Below are positions 22,743 through 34,938 of a stretch of 64,000 nt of DNA, piece after piece. Within the stretch, counting starts at the first letter, position 1. Each line of letters starts with the position of its first letter. The DNA is from Termitomyces sp. T153 (lineage: Eukaryota > Basidiomycota > Agaricomycetes > Agaricales > Lyophyllaceae). The position numbers were made by a program, and so were the translations under genes. The notes beneath the pieces are model-generated. The model saw only the letters and a program-made list of their open reading frames with translations. It did no database searches and was not told the DNA's origin. The stretch covers positions 101,420-165,419 of the forward strand of contig JACKQL020000104.1 in the NCBI GenBank assembly GCA_018296165.2, given 5' to 3'.

Positions 22743-24392
22743 CTACTCAAAGATGTCGATACCCCAGTTCTTACTCATATCAACACTGCGTTCAGGTTTA
22801 TGTGCTGCGGCGGCTTTTTCCAACTTCTCCACTAGTGCAGGGGGAAGCTTGGTGACTTCAGACAAAAGGTAAACCAACAGGTTTGAAAAGGGTTAGCGAA
22901 CATGATCCTTACTCTGTAAATTTTCAATGATGCGAGACGGAGTCACGCTCTTGGGTAGAACGATATTCTATAAGGCAGCGATCATTCATCATGGCTCCCA
23001 AGATGAAACAAGCAAAAAGAGAAACCGAACGTACACCACGTTGGACTTGCCATGAGATCAGGACTTGAGCAGGGGTAATACCGAGTTCGGCAGAGATCTC
23101 CATCACCTAGACACATATGTTTGAGACGTTATACTATGATAGACATGGCCGCGTTGTGGTAATACATACCTCAGGAACTGCAAGGGAGTCCTTTGCACGA
23201 CCAGTACTTCCCAAAGGAGAATAGGCTTCGAGGAGTAAACTATTTTCCTTGGCCCACTAGAAAGATATCGGCGACTCGGAACGAAATAATGACGACGATA
23301 TTTCACAGACCTTGACGAGTTCAGGCTGTGGATTCCAAAAGCTGAGTTCGACCTAACGAAATATTAAAACATAATAGTATATAAAGATGAATCAAGGTGC
23401 CTGATTAATTGCAGGCTTGATTTTGAGAGGGTTTCCGGTAAGATTCTGGATTCTACAGGGTATAATGTTGGCGAATAAGTAACCTCAATCATAAGAACAT
23501 AAGAGAACGTGCCTCCGAATGTTGAAGCTTGTATCGTGTCAGGTTCGTATTCACAACGATAGTTGGACAGGAACTCACTTGCTGATCCCAATGTTCCTAA
23601 CCTTGCCTTTCTCGACCATTTCCTCAAGCTTCTGCCAAGTCGGATAAGGATTAGCAGTAAGTTCCTCGTTCACTGAGGAGTCTGCATTCTGTGCAACGGG
23701 CCTAGAAGTGGAGGACAGTTCAGTTGCTTTCCAAGATGAGATGATGAGGAGAGTGACCAGTGAATCAAGTAAAGGTCAAGATAGTCCGTCTGAAGATGCG
23801 CTAAACTCTCGTCAAGGGCAGGTTCCACATTTTCTGGCGCGTGAAATGTGTTCCAAAGCTGAAGTAGTATGTAACTTTTTATAACAGAAATATACCAAGG
23901 TCAATGATCATACATACCTTCGAAGTCAACCAAATGTCTTTTCGTGGGATACCGCTAGTCTTGATAGCCTCACCGACTTCAGCTTCATTCTATCGATACA
24001 TTTTCCAAATGCTTCCGAGTCTCAAATGACAGCGTGGGCTTACTCTGTAGATCCAAGCCCCATCAATGTGTCTATAACCAGCTTTCAAGGCAGTCTATAA
24101 GATCTGTGAGGTAATCGAACAAGATGCGTCTTTAAATGATAATGAACCTGCACGGCAGGGCCAACTTCATCTTTCTTTGCCTTCCAGACACCTGTTGTGG
24201 TTGGTTAGTGAGTGGTAAGAAATGAGTATTTGGCTTACCAAGCGCAACCGAAGGTATCCTGTCTCCAGAAGGCAAGGTGTAATGGCTTGGCAGCTCAGTT
24301 CGGCTGCTGTGAAGGCCTTTATGACATCCTCTGAAGAGTCTTGGGATCCTGACACTGCTCAAGCGCGAGATATGCTGAATACCGTACGTCAT
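22743..24392 (-). CDS. Aldo-keto reductase, many exons
   Basis: About a dozen exons join to roughly 340 aa. The catalytic tetrad of the family is present: Asp and Tyr in RHIDGAWIYRNE, Lys in WLTSKLW, His in LDLYLIHW. Other hallmarks follow: NPLKIKPAINQVELSF, LLEAYSPLGSTGR, ITPAQVLISWQVQRG and the NADPH-phosphate-binding NIVLPKSVTPSRI. These enzymes reduce aldehydes and ketones with NADPH; the substrate cannot be told. One exon is only 15-19 nt long (around 23509-23527, encoding NFNIRR with its neighbours). The ATG at 24392 adds a basic, Ser/Arg-rich leader of about 40 residues before TLPSGDRIPSVALG, which could be a mitochondrial presequence or simply a mis-chosen start. The ending is GIDIFE with TAG at 22743-22745. 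Confidence 0.9.
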
Positions 24393-24761
24393 GGTTTCAA
24401 AGATCGTGGAAAATGTGAGAAGACGGAACCGGTCAAATCAGACTTCAAGTCCGCAGCCATTCAAGTATCCCCGTTTTTTGAAGATTGGAGAACGTTCATT
24501 GAGAATGTTGCATTGGCAGAGACATGACGACAAAAAGAAGTGTGAATTTTGTGGTGCTGTGTAGTAGTACTAGTAGTAGCAGCATCTTCAGTATAATCAC
24601 CGGCATATTGCTGAACACCGGCGTGGTCCGAGATTAAGATTTTGCCATCAATCGGATGGTCTTGCACATCAACCGGATGGTCTTGCACTCACTCAGCATA
24701 CTTCCACAGAAGGAAGTTAGGTAAATCTGCATACATTCTGCTCATGACGTCACTTCTCATT
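24393..24761. other. Intergenic with short tandem duplication
   Basis: Upstream of the aldo-keto reductase. The 21-bp unit ATCAA(T/C)CGGATGGTCTTGCAC occurs twice in a row near 24647-24688. A short AGT/AGC-rich run lies near 24565-24583. No gene seen. Confidence 0.5.
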
Positions 24762-25076
24762 TCAGTCAACCTCTAATTCACTCTCCAGGATGGCATGCTC
24801 TGGGCTTTCAATCACATTTCTGCAGAATTGACACAAGCACCATACACAATTCACTGCAGGCTGCCAGTGTTCTGGCCAACACAGTTTCTCCAGTGCCATC
24901 AAGTGACTCGAGAGGATCAGTTGTGTAAATGCCTTCCTGTGATTGTCATTGGATACAATGAGATGATGTCTGAAATGTAAAGTTTTATGTCGAAGCCCTT
25001 TGTCCTCTTTTGATTCCAGTCTGCTATGGAGTAAGTACAGTTTTGGCAAGAAAGAAGTCCGGACTTTGAAGAGCAA
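24762..25076 (-). pseudogene. C-terminal relic of a LINE-type reverse transcriptase protein
   Basis: The translated relic reads ...LRHKTLHFRHHLIVSNDNHR ... QLILSSHLMALEKLCWPEHW ... WCLCQFCRNVIESPEHAILE. The CxFCxxxxESPEHAxLEC-like ending (zf-RVT type) is characteristic of the region after reverse transcriptase in fungal non-LTR elements. No RT core is present beside it and CG is depleted, so this is an old fragment. Confidence 0.5.
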
Positions 25077-26699
25077 GGTTCTGTTGAATAGTTATTGCCT
25101 ACGGGATTTGGAATTGGCCTTTCATTACAAAACTGGAGATTCTATGGTTCGGGTGACGCGCCTGAGGATATGTGACTGGTCAAATGACCGAGATACGTAA
25201 CGGTTTTTTCCCAAAAATATGGAAGCTTCGCAATTCCGGTGACCCATGACTTTCTCAGAGCATCTCACTAGAAGTTATGCCCAAAAATCATCGAATTTGA
25301 CCTCAAACACAATAAGGTTGCGTTTGAATCCATACTTACATTCCAGATGGATTTTCCGTTCAAGCAAGTGTTTCCATCCCTAAGGCCTGAGGTGTCTCGA
25401 AAAGCCTAATTCAAAGGGAATCTGCCCCCTTATACCATCACGAGAATAGCTCTCCTTCACATGTGCTTAACAAATGGTAGAATCTGGCTTTTATACTTGA
25501 TGTTCCACCTGGATGATAAGACTGTTCAACCCCGAAGGGCAACTGGAGATGTTGACGGCACCTGAGATCCTCAGAACAATAGAACATGTCTTCTGGGCCA
25601 CTGAAGATGGCCGTATTTCTACATGAGACCATCAAGTAGCAACATTACTTTGAGCCTTTACTATGGCAAATTAGATCGGGGGTCTGTCACTTTTCTGTCG
25701 CACCAAAGTGCTCTTCCAATGAAGACGAGTATGCGAGTAAATGGAGAGGAGCAACCTAAGATAAGATGTTTTGAGCATTCTGGAGAAGAATCTACTAGCC
25801 GACGCAAGAATTATTTGTCACAAACAATACAATAATGACACATGGAACATTTACAGTAATCCTCCCTGGGATGTTCAATGGCCAGAAGGTCAGCCAATCG
25901 TGATTCCAAGACCTATTCTTCAGATCCGAAATTCACTCGACACAAGACAGATAGATTCAGATTAGCTTAGAGCAGATGTTCCTCTAAGACAGAGGAGCCG
26001 ATCCGAAAAACCGAGGGCGCGTACCTATAAAAAGGCTGAAGGCATTCGTGACGGCAGCGGAGACAAGGTAGTTGACCACCTTTGACACGTGAACTGGACA
26101 AACCTTGTGATGGCGTCCTCAAACCGTCCTCTCACATTTCAAGAGGGCGTACGTTTGATTTTGAAATGAAGAAATAAGGGAGATGATGACCCGAAATCAG
26201 GACAATGAGAACTTCCAGTGCTGACATCTAGATCGTGCAAGAGGCAGTAGAAAACACAAAAGCCCTCCAGATTTTCGCTGTTCCAAATTGCCACCAGGGA
26301 AGATGACACCAATCGGCTGAAGAAGAATGTTTCGATATGCCCAATCCACACCGATGACAATGAAGATAAGTCAGCAAATGGAGCGTGACTTGTCGTGAAT
26401 TAGATTTGCACTGACTTTCTTTACGAGTGAGATTGTAATTAAGGTGGTTGGAGTTGTTTATGTATCGAAGACGACCATGGCGTGCCCGTTTACCCAGGAT
26501 TGGATATAAGTCATCGAAAAATCAATGATGGCCGGAAATCGTACTAGTATCTGATAAAGAATGGAAACGCTTCAAATGGAAGCTTAGCTATGGACTTGGT
26601 ACGTTGGCCCGACCGATGGAGTGAGTAAGGACCAAGCAAGGCCAAACGCGTCGCGATAGTTCCTACTGCAGCTGGGGTTAATCTGAAACTTCCACCATC
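25077..26699. other. Intergenic, with one copy of a dispersed repeat
   Basis: About 1.6 kb upstream of the short membrane-protein gene. At 26006-26058 lies a copy of a 53-bp sequence (core CCGAGGGCG, then a TATAAAA-like motif and GACGGC) that recurs at 30103-30156. No gene was recognised. Confidence 0.45.
26006..26058 (+). repeat. Dispersed 53-bp repeat, copy 1
   Basis: It matches 30103-30156 at roughly 45 of 53 positions by eye and without large gaps. This copy contains CCTATAAAAAGG, which looks like a TATA box. Confidence 0.55.
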
Positions 26700-27754
26700 A
26701 TGGTCGTAAACCGTAGAATATCTGTCAGCGCCGCTCCCCCAGTCTCTCGTACAGCATCGACGCAGCCAGCTGTTCGTGTCCCGGAACTCTCGATGCCCTC
26801 CGTTCCAAATGTCCACAGCCAACCAGATGAGCCCAAGAAAAAGAGAAGACGCAAGGCCACCAAACCGAAAGAAAAGGCATGTGTCATCATTCTGAGCACA
26901 AATTTTCTCTTGTTTTAACCTGTGTCTCATCACAGAAGATTGTGACATACCCCAGACTTCTTCAAGTGCTATTCGCATTATTCGTCGTTTCGGTATATGC
27001 AAGTGTCGTCTGTCGCAGTGACTTTCCGCAATCACTACTGCTGTGCAGGTCGTTGGATCTATATCGCAGGCAAATAGTCGACCCCTATATTTTACCACCC
27101 GTTGAATCGGTCATTCAGCATGCAGAGCCATATGTTTCAACCCTCAAACCTTATGCAATTTCTACCGCCAAATTCACTCGGACTCATATCACTCCTCACA
27201 TCTCCGCATTCATAGATTCATCTCTATTTTATTACCATGCCGAAGTTGCCCCACGGCTCCAATGGCTAATTGTCGATCGAGTGTGGAGCGGTGTTATGAA
27301 ACCATTATACTTTGATACTCTCCACCCGACCCTTGAGCGCCACACTCGCCCCTTCTACAATGATCATCTCGCCCCTGGTGCTTCCAAGGTTGTTGCTTAT
27401 GCACAAGCGACATGTGTCCGTGTTTTGCCTCATGCTCAGCATTACTTGTTGAATACTCGGAAGAACGCAGCACGAGTTTATGAAGTAGTCCGACTACATA
27501 TGTTGGATCTACATCAACGCATACGCCCGCACGTCATAGTTTTTTTGGATCAGGCGCACACGCATGCACTCGCTCTAGCACAAAAGGCTGGTGATCTACG
27601 CAGACAGTTCATTGACCCACACGTCCGGAAGATACTAGACAAAGTTACTGAGAAGTATGACCCTTCTTCGGATGACTCCTCGACTGACAGTTCGGCGCAC
27701 CCCCTTGTTGGCTCGTTGTCGGATGTCCCGCCCTTGGACATCGTTATCACATGA
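26700..27754 (+). CDS. Membrane protein paralog A (short form)
   Basis: Exon 1 starts at ATG 26700 and exon 2 runs 26936-27754, together about 331 aa. The donor is either a GC donor after 26876 (AAG|GCATGT) or a weak GT donor after 26882; both keep frame. A basic, Ser/Pro-rich head (PKKKRRRKATKPKEK) is followed by one transmembrane segment (LLQVLFALFVVSVYASVVC). A lumenal-type body then repeats His/Pro/Tyr-rich units: DPYILPPVESVIQHAEPYV, TRTHITPHISAF, HPTLERHTRPF, RIRPHVIVFLDQAHTHAL, QFIDPHVRKI. It aligns along its length with the N-terminal part of the 817-aa protein at 30853-33464, with the intron in the same place, but stops about where that protein's acidic middle begins. Function unknown. 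Confidence 0.75.
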
Positions 27755-27885
27755 AATCGACGACACTCGCCAACCATGGGACTGACTCTTTGACTCATGA
27801 CTATCGGCATAGACCCAGTAGCAGCACGCAGGTTCTGGAGCTTCGTCCACCCCATCATGTTAGCGGATCGGACTGTATAAAATAC

Positions 27886-27993
27886 GAGTCCATCCAATCC
27901 AATAATTGAGGCGACTGCTATGAGTCCATCCAATCCACTAATTGAGGCGACTACTACGAGTCCATACAATCCAATAATTGAGGCGATTGCCAG
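27886..27993. repeat. Three tandem 36-bp repeats
   Basis: Unit GAGTCCATCCAATCCAATAA followed by TTGAGGCGACTGCTAT, three adjacent copies with a few substitutions. It lies about 130 bases after the stop of paralog A. Confidence 0.85.
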
Positions 27994-30852
27994 CAAGTCT
28001 TCATTGACTCCAGTTCAGCTTGTGTATCGATAAACTACTTATTCCTCGTTCTCCGGAGTAGTATCTCGTTCAGTGTGATCACAGATGTATTAGAAATTCT
28101 CGGAAATTGGACCTTTACGTTGTTGTATCTGTATCTTATCATGTGGTTTTTCTCCCGGTTACTTGATCCAATATTATCATAAAACAGCGACGTCCTGAGG
28201 AAGTTGTATCCTCGATCTACTGTGTGTACTTTTGATGACGCTGATCTTTGACTTGGACAATATTCGATACAACGACTCTGACATCTTTCTCGGTAGTTTA
28301 CGAAAATTCATAAGAATCTCCCGGACACTTTTTAAGCGTCCTCATAACATGATCCAATGCGGTATCGACGTTTGAGCTTACGTGGACTCAGGATATATCG
28401 ACGCGGCCCCAATTGGAATGGTCATTTCATCGACGTTTTACACTCTTTGACTTCAAGTTCTTGTGAAACTCGGAGGTTGTAAAGTACCTGGATTTGATGG
28501 TAATATCCATCCTTGACTCGTCATACAACATCGAAAAAGTGACCCTGCTATTCTGGCTTCCATTTTCTTAGTATACGTATACGTTTGTGTATCAACACAA
28601 TGCGCTTCATGTTTTATTGCCAACTTGCTTCTTGCTAGACTCTACTGACGTCATTTTGTATTGTCACTGGTTCTGGGTATCCTCGTAGCATCAGAGAGCC
28701 TTGGTGACTGCCCATGACTGCATGACAAGTTGGAGAATTTTGGTCTCTGTGAACAGGTAGAGAGTTCAATACGAACGGGTAGCTTTTGCCTGATCGAATT
28801 TTCCTTTAGGACTACTAGGTCATCTCTTCCACGTCCTCATGGTCCAGCTTCCGGCTATCCAATAAGTGAGACCACTTCAATATTCCTAGTCTCCTCTTCT
28901 TCGTACAAGCACCGGTGGCGCATCAGTGTCTTCACGAGAAGCGACAGATCTCTGGTCCAATTTGCCACGGCGCGAGCCCAAGAGCGAAGACGTCCTACAC
29001 ACATTGTGGTATCATCATTGGGGTACTTGACTACTTCTCAGCCCCGGCGCTGCGTGTTCATGTGTACATCGCTAATCGACTGGATGTATTTTAAGCGGCC
29101 GAGAACGACGTTGTCCAGTTTAATATTGACAGGGGGACGGTAGCTCACACTAGCACTCACAAGGTTCAATAGCTCAGGTGAGCTTCGGGAGGTCGTGAAC
29201 GTCTTCAGTCGTCCCTCAGGCTATTTGTGGAAAACCGAGGCAAAATCTTTGACTCAAGTTTCGCGCTTGGCATTGATGTCTTGAGTTCACTTGAGTGAAG
29301 CTTCTTCAGGACTATGAATAATTTGAACCCCACACGCACGATCAGGGAGAGGAAAACAAGAGATAATCTATATGTTGTATCTGCGACAAGGAAGCCAAGG
29401 AAATCAACAGAGATTTTCCACGCGAATCGTTTGAAGAGTAGATTGCCACGGATGCAAGGTCTCGTTTGGACAGCCACCTAGTACTGCATCTCAATGCCTG
29501 CTTGGATGCTTTTAGCGTCGCATGAGGGTCAAGCTGCAAGGATTGACAGTCAAATTTTCAGGTAAAATTTCGTCGAAACATTCTTCTATGATTAATTTGT
29601 TTGTTTAGTACCGCTAATTGGATGGCATAATAGCCCTTGACCTCAGAAGGCTAGCAGAAGGTCAACAAAGTTGTCACATGAATGATAACATTGTTCGCAT
29701 AAGGCTACAGAACTCGGAACAGACTTTAGGCTTGTCGGCACATGATCCTATTACAGAGCCGAAGATAATAACCGAAGATAGTAATCAGGCGTTGAGGCTT
29801 TTGAATGTGTTCATTTGAAATCGACTTTAGAAAGCGAGGATGAGAAGCATTCAGACGGCTAATTGAATGGGGGATGCAAGGCTAAGCAGTGCGGTTCTGA
29901 TCTGGAACTTGAATGCCGGACATCCGCATACGTCGGATCTTCAAAAATTCTGCTACATAAAAATGATACTTAGGTGACTTTCCGTGAGATAACATATTTT
30001 AAATCACAAGCATTCAATTTCTTTCTAGGATGGTTCTAACGGCCAATGTGCTTGAGAGATAGCTGCTAAGAGCACAAGCTCTTATGAGAAAAGGGAGTCG
30101 ATAAAAACCGAGGGCGTGTACCTTTTAAAAAGCTGCAGGCTTTCTTGACGGCGGCAGTTGGATAAGTTTACCAATCAACATATCGAATATTTAAAAGGTA
30201 TTGAACGGTTCTGGACCTGGAATGCCGAACAGCCGCGTCGGATCTTCAGAAATATGAAATGATCAATCCCGAGGAAAGGGATACCAACAAATTCATATCG
30301 CAAGAAACGATGTTTTAGGCCCAATTGGAGTCACATGCTATGCTGGTCTTCGCGGGGCTTCAAGAAGATAACTGTAACTTCCGATGGCGAAACCAGTGTG
30401 CGAAACCAGTGACTGCTGCTAGTAGCATTCTCAGACGGCTCATGAGCTGGATCTACCCTACTTGAAGGGTATGTATGTTCTTGTGGACCTTTGGAGGTTG
30501 TTGAAGACTAACCAAGCTTGATGTAATATCAATGTGGCGTACTAGCACATCAAGTGCGCAAGTACCGAGTAGCAATTTGGTGTTGGGTATAGTCAGGACG
30601 TCTTATATAACAGATACATTGCACATCTACAGTCCGTAAAATATCTTGTGTATTGTTTACACATAAGTATTGATTATAAATTTGATCACTCCCACCAGCG
30701 CACTAGCTTGAAGACAAAAGTAGGGGAAGGAGAATCAAGATATCAGCACAGGAATAATAAGAATAGATAAATAAAGGGAGAAAATAACGACAGCAACAGC
30801 GTATCGAGAGCAGCTTCAGCTTGCCTCAGCAATCTACACCACCAACCGGAAC
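27994..30852. other. Intergenic region with degenerate local duplications
   Basis: About 2.9 kb. Around 28700-29140 the minus strand gives a partly protein-like frame broken by stops, possibly an old gene relic of unknown type. Two short segments are repeated within 29840-30460: one at 29892-29950 and 30206-30252 (both with CGTCGGATCTTCA), another at about 29848 and 30425 (AGCATTC...CAGACGGCT). The second copy of the 53-bp repeat lies at 30103-30156. Confidence 0.4.
30103..30156 (+). repeat. Dispersed 53-bp repeat, copy 2
   Basis: Second copy of the sequence at 26006-26058; here the AT-rich motif reads CCTTTTAAAAAG. Confidence 0.55.
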
Positions 30853-33464
30853 TCATAGCTCCTCTCGTCCTGCACGAACATCCTCAACTGGCACACCTAT
30901 CAACTTCGCCTCGACCTCCTCCTTAGCACGCCCCACGAAAACGTTTTTCACAGGGACAGGCACCGCCTTTTTCTCAGGTTCAATGGGGAGTATCGACACC
31001 TCTGGCTCCCCCAGCTCTTCTTTTATCTTCTTCTCTGGCTCGAAGTCATCAGCATTAGTGCCGAAAACACCGTCGTCACCCTCGGCACGCCTTCTAACGT
31101 TAGCAATGAAGACGTTGAAGCCTTCCACTGTCTCGTCCACTTCACGCTCAAGATCATTCAATGCGTCAATAAGTTCGTTCGTTCCATGAGGCTCGATTTG
31201 TGCTTGTATTTTTTGTGCTTGAGATGTAAAGTTCTCGGATGCTGTTAAAGAAAAGTGCCAATAAGAACATGACTTCAACGACGAATAGAATAAGACGTAC
31301 TTCGCATAAGGTCGTGATATTTCTGCCAATCATAGTAAGTGACATCGTCCAGCCACGCGTAGTCAAGCCCAAGGTCCGCCTGAGCACGACTCGCTAATGC
31401 CTTGACATTGCCTGACACCGTATCGATCTATACACAAGCCTCAGTCAGTCGCCAAGCAAAGCACTCAAAACTCGAACCTCCTGAATCTCCCGTTCATGAA
31501 CACCAACAAACCAATCATGCACCTCCTTATGTATATCCCTAACCTTCTCCGCCATCCTAATCTCCACCTTCTCCACAACCTTACTCCACATCTCCCTATC
31601 CTTGTCCCTCTGCTCCTTCTCTTGCTTGGTACCGGCCTTGTTCATCTTACTAACCTTCTCTTCCACTCCCTTGAGGTACCCTTCAAGACCCTTCAACAAT
31701 TTCCCTGCCTCATTCTCAACCTCAGCAACCACTCCCTTCTGGTTGGGACCCCACTGTGCCAGATGGGCAACAGCAGCGCCGCGCGACTCAGAGAGGAGCG
31801 TACGAACGGCGTGCATATTCTCTCTAACTAAGGCATCGAGGTCTGCTTGCCACTTTTCGTGCCGCAACGTAATTTGAGCACGTTTCTTCGCTGTCAGTGC
31901 TTGTCTTTCCTCAGGAGACGGTTCGGGATCTCCATATGACGGGCGTTCAGGCTCAGTGTTCACTTCCTCAACGACCTGCTCTTCCTCAACGACGGACTCT
32001 GCAACAATTTCGTCATCTTCTGAGATGCCAATATCCTTGAGAAAGTCGACTACGTCTTCTGCGGATTGAAGCCCCTGTGAATCAAACTCAAGCTCAGGCT
32101 CAGGTTGAGAGTTGGCTTCTGGAGTGACTTGGGCAGCAGCGGCGCCAGCGTGGAGGGAAGCTGCAACGACAGACGCCGCGGACTCCGCTTCATGTTCGGC
32201 TGGGGGGACGGGTGTAACGTTTACTGGGGCTGAAGGAAGAGGGAGGTCTGTTTCCGAAGATGAGGACGGTTGAGGCGTTGTGGTTGGTTCCGGTGCAGAA
32301 GTCTCCTCTTGTGGTATGGTTGCTTCAGGCTCGGCTTCTTGTTCTGGGACGGGCTCAGCGACGCTTTGCGCAGTGGTGACAGGTGGCTCTGGGGTTGGGA
32401 TTACAGACTTAATAACAGTAGAGGAAGAAAAGGTTGTAGGTTCATCTTCAAGTGCCTGAGTCGGTTTGGGTGTAGCTGTTTCGTAATAAGAGGACGCGTT
32501 CGAAGGCTCGCTGACCTTCTCCCATATACGAAGAATATGAGGATCAACATACTGCCTACGAGCGTCCCCAGCCTTGCATGCCAGAACAAGAGCATAGACT
32601 TTCGCTTTCTGAACCAGAGCGATTGCATGCGGACGCACTCGATGATAAGCTTCGATAACGTGGGGTCGGGTTTTCTTATATGCGTTGATCGTGTGACCCC
32701 ATGCCTCCAACAGAAAACGCTCCACATGGGGCCTGAGCTGGATATAAGTCGCGTTGACGCGAGCAGTGGCTTTCTTGATACCAGGGACGATGAACCTTCT
32801 ATAATAGATCCTGTATGGACGGCTGTGGTGTTCGAGATGTGGATGAAGGCCTTTGTAATAGATAGGCTTGATAATACCGTTCCAGTACTGGTCCACAAAG
32901 AACCAATGTAATTGTGGTGCAACGTGAGTGTTATATTTCTCCAATGTAAAGTCCAGAAGGGCTGAAGCGCGTGGAACAACGTGTGTACGCGCGAGTTCTG
33001 CGGCTGAAGATGCGTAGGGCTTGATAGGTGCAATATATGGATCGGCATGATGGGAAAGAGTTTCAATAGGCGGCACAATGTATGGATCTATAATATGTGT
33101 CTTGTAGAGATCGAGCGAGTAACAAACATTCGATGTGCGCGGTATATCGGAAGGACATGTTGAGACCGCGTAACAAACGAAGACGGATAAAAGAAGCATG
33201 AACCATTTGAAGGATGATGATTCTGTCCGCTGTAGAGCAATCAACACTGTATCATAGTCAGGAGGTTACTTCACCTACTTTTTGTTCTATTGGTAAGGGC
33301 GATTTCGATTTCTTTGAAGGCACTGTAGCCTTTCCGTTAATATTACTGCTGGCAACTGATACCGGTGGTGTCTTTGATTTTGCAGGCTTTGGAGGCTGTT
33401 GAGAGGAAGAAGAACGCGAAGAAGATGGCGCTGGCGCCAGAGGAGTTTTACGAGCTACGACCAT
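30853..33464 (-). CDS. Membrane protein paralog B (full form), unknown function
   Basis: Four exons (33464-33279, 33229-31478, 31427-31301, 31241-30853) join in frame to 817 aa. A basic Ser/Pro/Lys-rich head (PAKSKTPPVSV, PSKKSKSPLPIEQK) is followed by one transmembrane segment (FMLLLSVFVCYAVSTC). A His/Pro/Tyr-rich body resembles paralog A (DPYIVPPIETLSHHADPYI, RRQYVDPHILRIWEKV). Then come a long acidic Glu/Pro-rich middle and a helical C-terminal third starting near ITLRHEKWQADLDALVREN and ending near VPVEDVRAGREEL. The acidic middle and helical third are absent from paralog A. I recognise no enzyme motif. The topology suggests a single-pass membrane protein with a large helical domain. Confidence 0.8.
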
Positions 33465-34293
33465 TGCGTTTTCATGGAAGTTCAGAAACTGCTTCCCGTT
33501 CGGTTCACTTTTCAGCCTAACGACGTGGTATATGTTTGGCCTTATTTGTCATCGTCGTTAGCAAACTTAGAGCCTCTTCGATTTGTGCAGATGGCTGGAA
33601 ACGACCTTGAAAGTGGGAAATTTCACAATGGAGGTCTACATAGGTACGCGCTGCGACACCGAGATTCCAAACACGGTCAAATGGCAGTTTCTAGCTAAGG
33701 ATACTGATGTACATTGCAATTTCATCCGATATTTTAGGCTTTCATATAATTTCGCCTTCAATTGTGAACTTTATGTAAAGTTGTCAATGACGTATTCGTG
33801 TGATCTCTCAACACGAGGCCTTCTATTACTAGTATTTTCATTCAAAGCATAGGAAGGAGTGTCCGTGAACCGCAACCTATGAATATATGACATACTGTAG
33901 GGACTGACTCGAGCTTAACAGCATTCATCTAGTCTCTGAAGACCTAAATAAACCATAATATATTACTGATTTTACAGGTGACGAGAATAGCGATATAGTA
34001 AGTACTCACTGGTGCTCTTCTGCGTGACCAGACTCGCCAGGCCGTAACTTATCCGATCGTTCCAATGGGCTCCACTGGATTGGACCCAAATTGAATGAGA
34101 GAAGTACATCTAAGTTGACATGAATATAAAATCAACGAGGGTCTCATTATGGCCGGGGAGTCCTGCATCACACTCGTTTAACAGCGATGTCGTTACGGTT
34201 GAGAGAATTAATGACGTCATGCAAGCGCCACATAATGGGTACCTGACTGCGGTTGCTTATTTCAACATTGTTTACCATCCCTCGAATATAGTT
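33465..34293. other. Divergent upstream region of two genes
   Basis: About 830 bases between the start of paralog B and the coiled-coil gene. Short open frames are present without domain or splice logic. Presumed promoters, with no definite element. Confidence 0.45.
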
Positions 34294-34938
34294 ATGACAT
34301 CCGCTACGATGGACCAAGCTCCCTCCCCCAAGGCTGTCCAGAACTTGGAGAAGGAACTCGCAAAGGAGGCGAAGATAGAGGCCTCTCGCGTGAAGGATCT
34401 CCTTGACGATCTCGCCAAGACGGAGAAAGCGCGTACGAAAGCAGAGAAGGTAAGAAACACCTTTCATTCGCGCAACATTATTCTTCAATTGGGGTGCAGG
34501 CGGTTCACAAAGCCGAAAGCGCCTCGGCGAAGGCGGGGAAGAAAGAAGTTAAAGCTGTTGAAGCGGCCAACAAGGCGGCACACAAGCATGACATCGCTAT
34601 GGCGAATCTACGCAACGCGGAGCAGGACGAACAGGTGTGTCTTATATGCGCCAGAATAATACGCATATATTTACCCTGGCCCATAGTTAAAGAAACGCCA
34701 GGACGCCAAGTTATTACAGGAGATGGAAGTCAAGAAAGTCAAGGCCGAGGCGGCGCTCAGAGATCAAGAAACGCATACCGTCAGTTATCCTAATCTATAC
34801 CACTCCCTCGTCTGACGTATCTTCCCCTTCTAGGAAGCGAGAGGGGCTAAGTTGGCTGAGCTGAAGGAAACAGATGCACGACCAGCGGCGGACGCTAATT
34901 TTGAGCAAAAGCAGCCATCAAAGACTGCTGTCACTTAA
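34294..34938 (+). CDS. Small Ala/Lys/Glu-rich coiled-coil protein
   Basis: Four exons (34294-34449, 34500-34634, 34687-34779, 34834-34938) join in frame to 162 aa with introns of 50-54 nt. Nearly the whole protein is charged helix: LEKELAKEAKIEASRVKDLL, KARTKAEK, AGKKEVKAVEAANKAAHKHD, KLLQEMEVKKVKAEAALRDQ. No catalytic motif, signal or membrane segment is present. A second ATG at 34309 (MDQAPSP) could also start it. Basidiomycete genomes carry similar small Lys/Ala-rich helical proteins, some annotated as DNA-binding, but I cannot confirm such a role. Splice sites were placed by frame continuity; the third acceptor could be six bases downstream. Confidence 0.7.

Noticed and set aside
28730..29143. 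A plus-strand protein of 137 residues
   Set aside because: No domain is visible, and the opposite strand looks equally protein-like but broken. Probably relic or chance.
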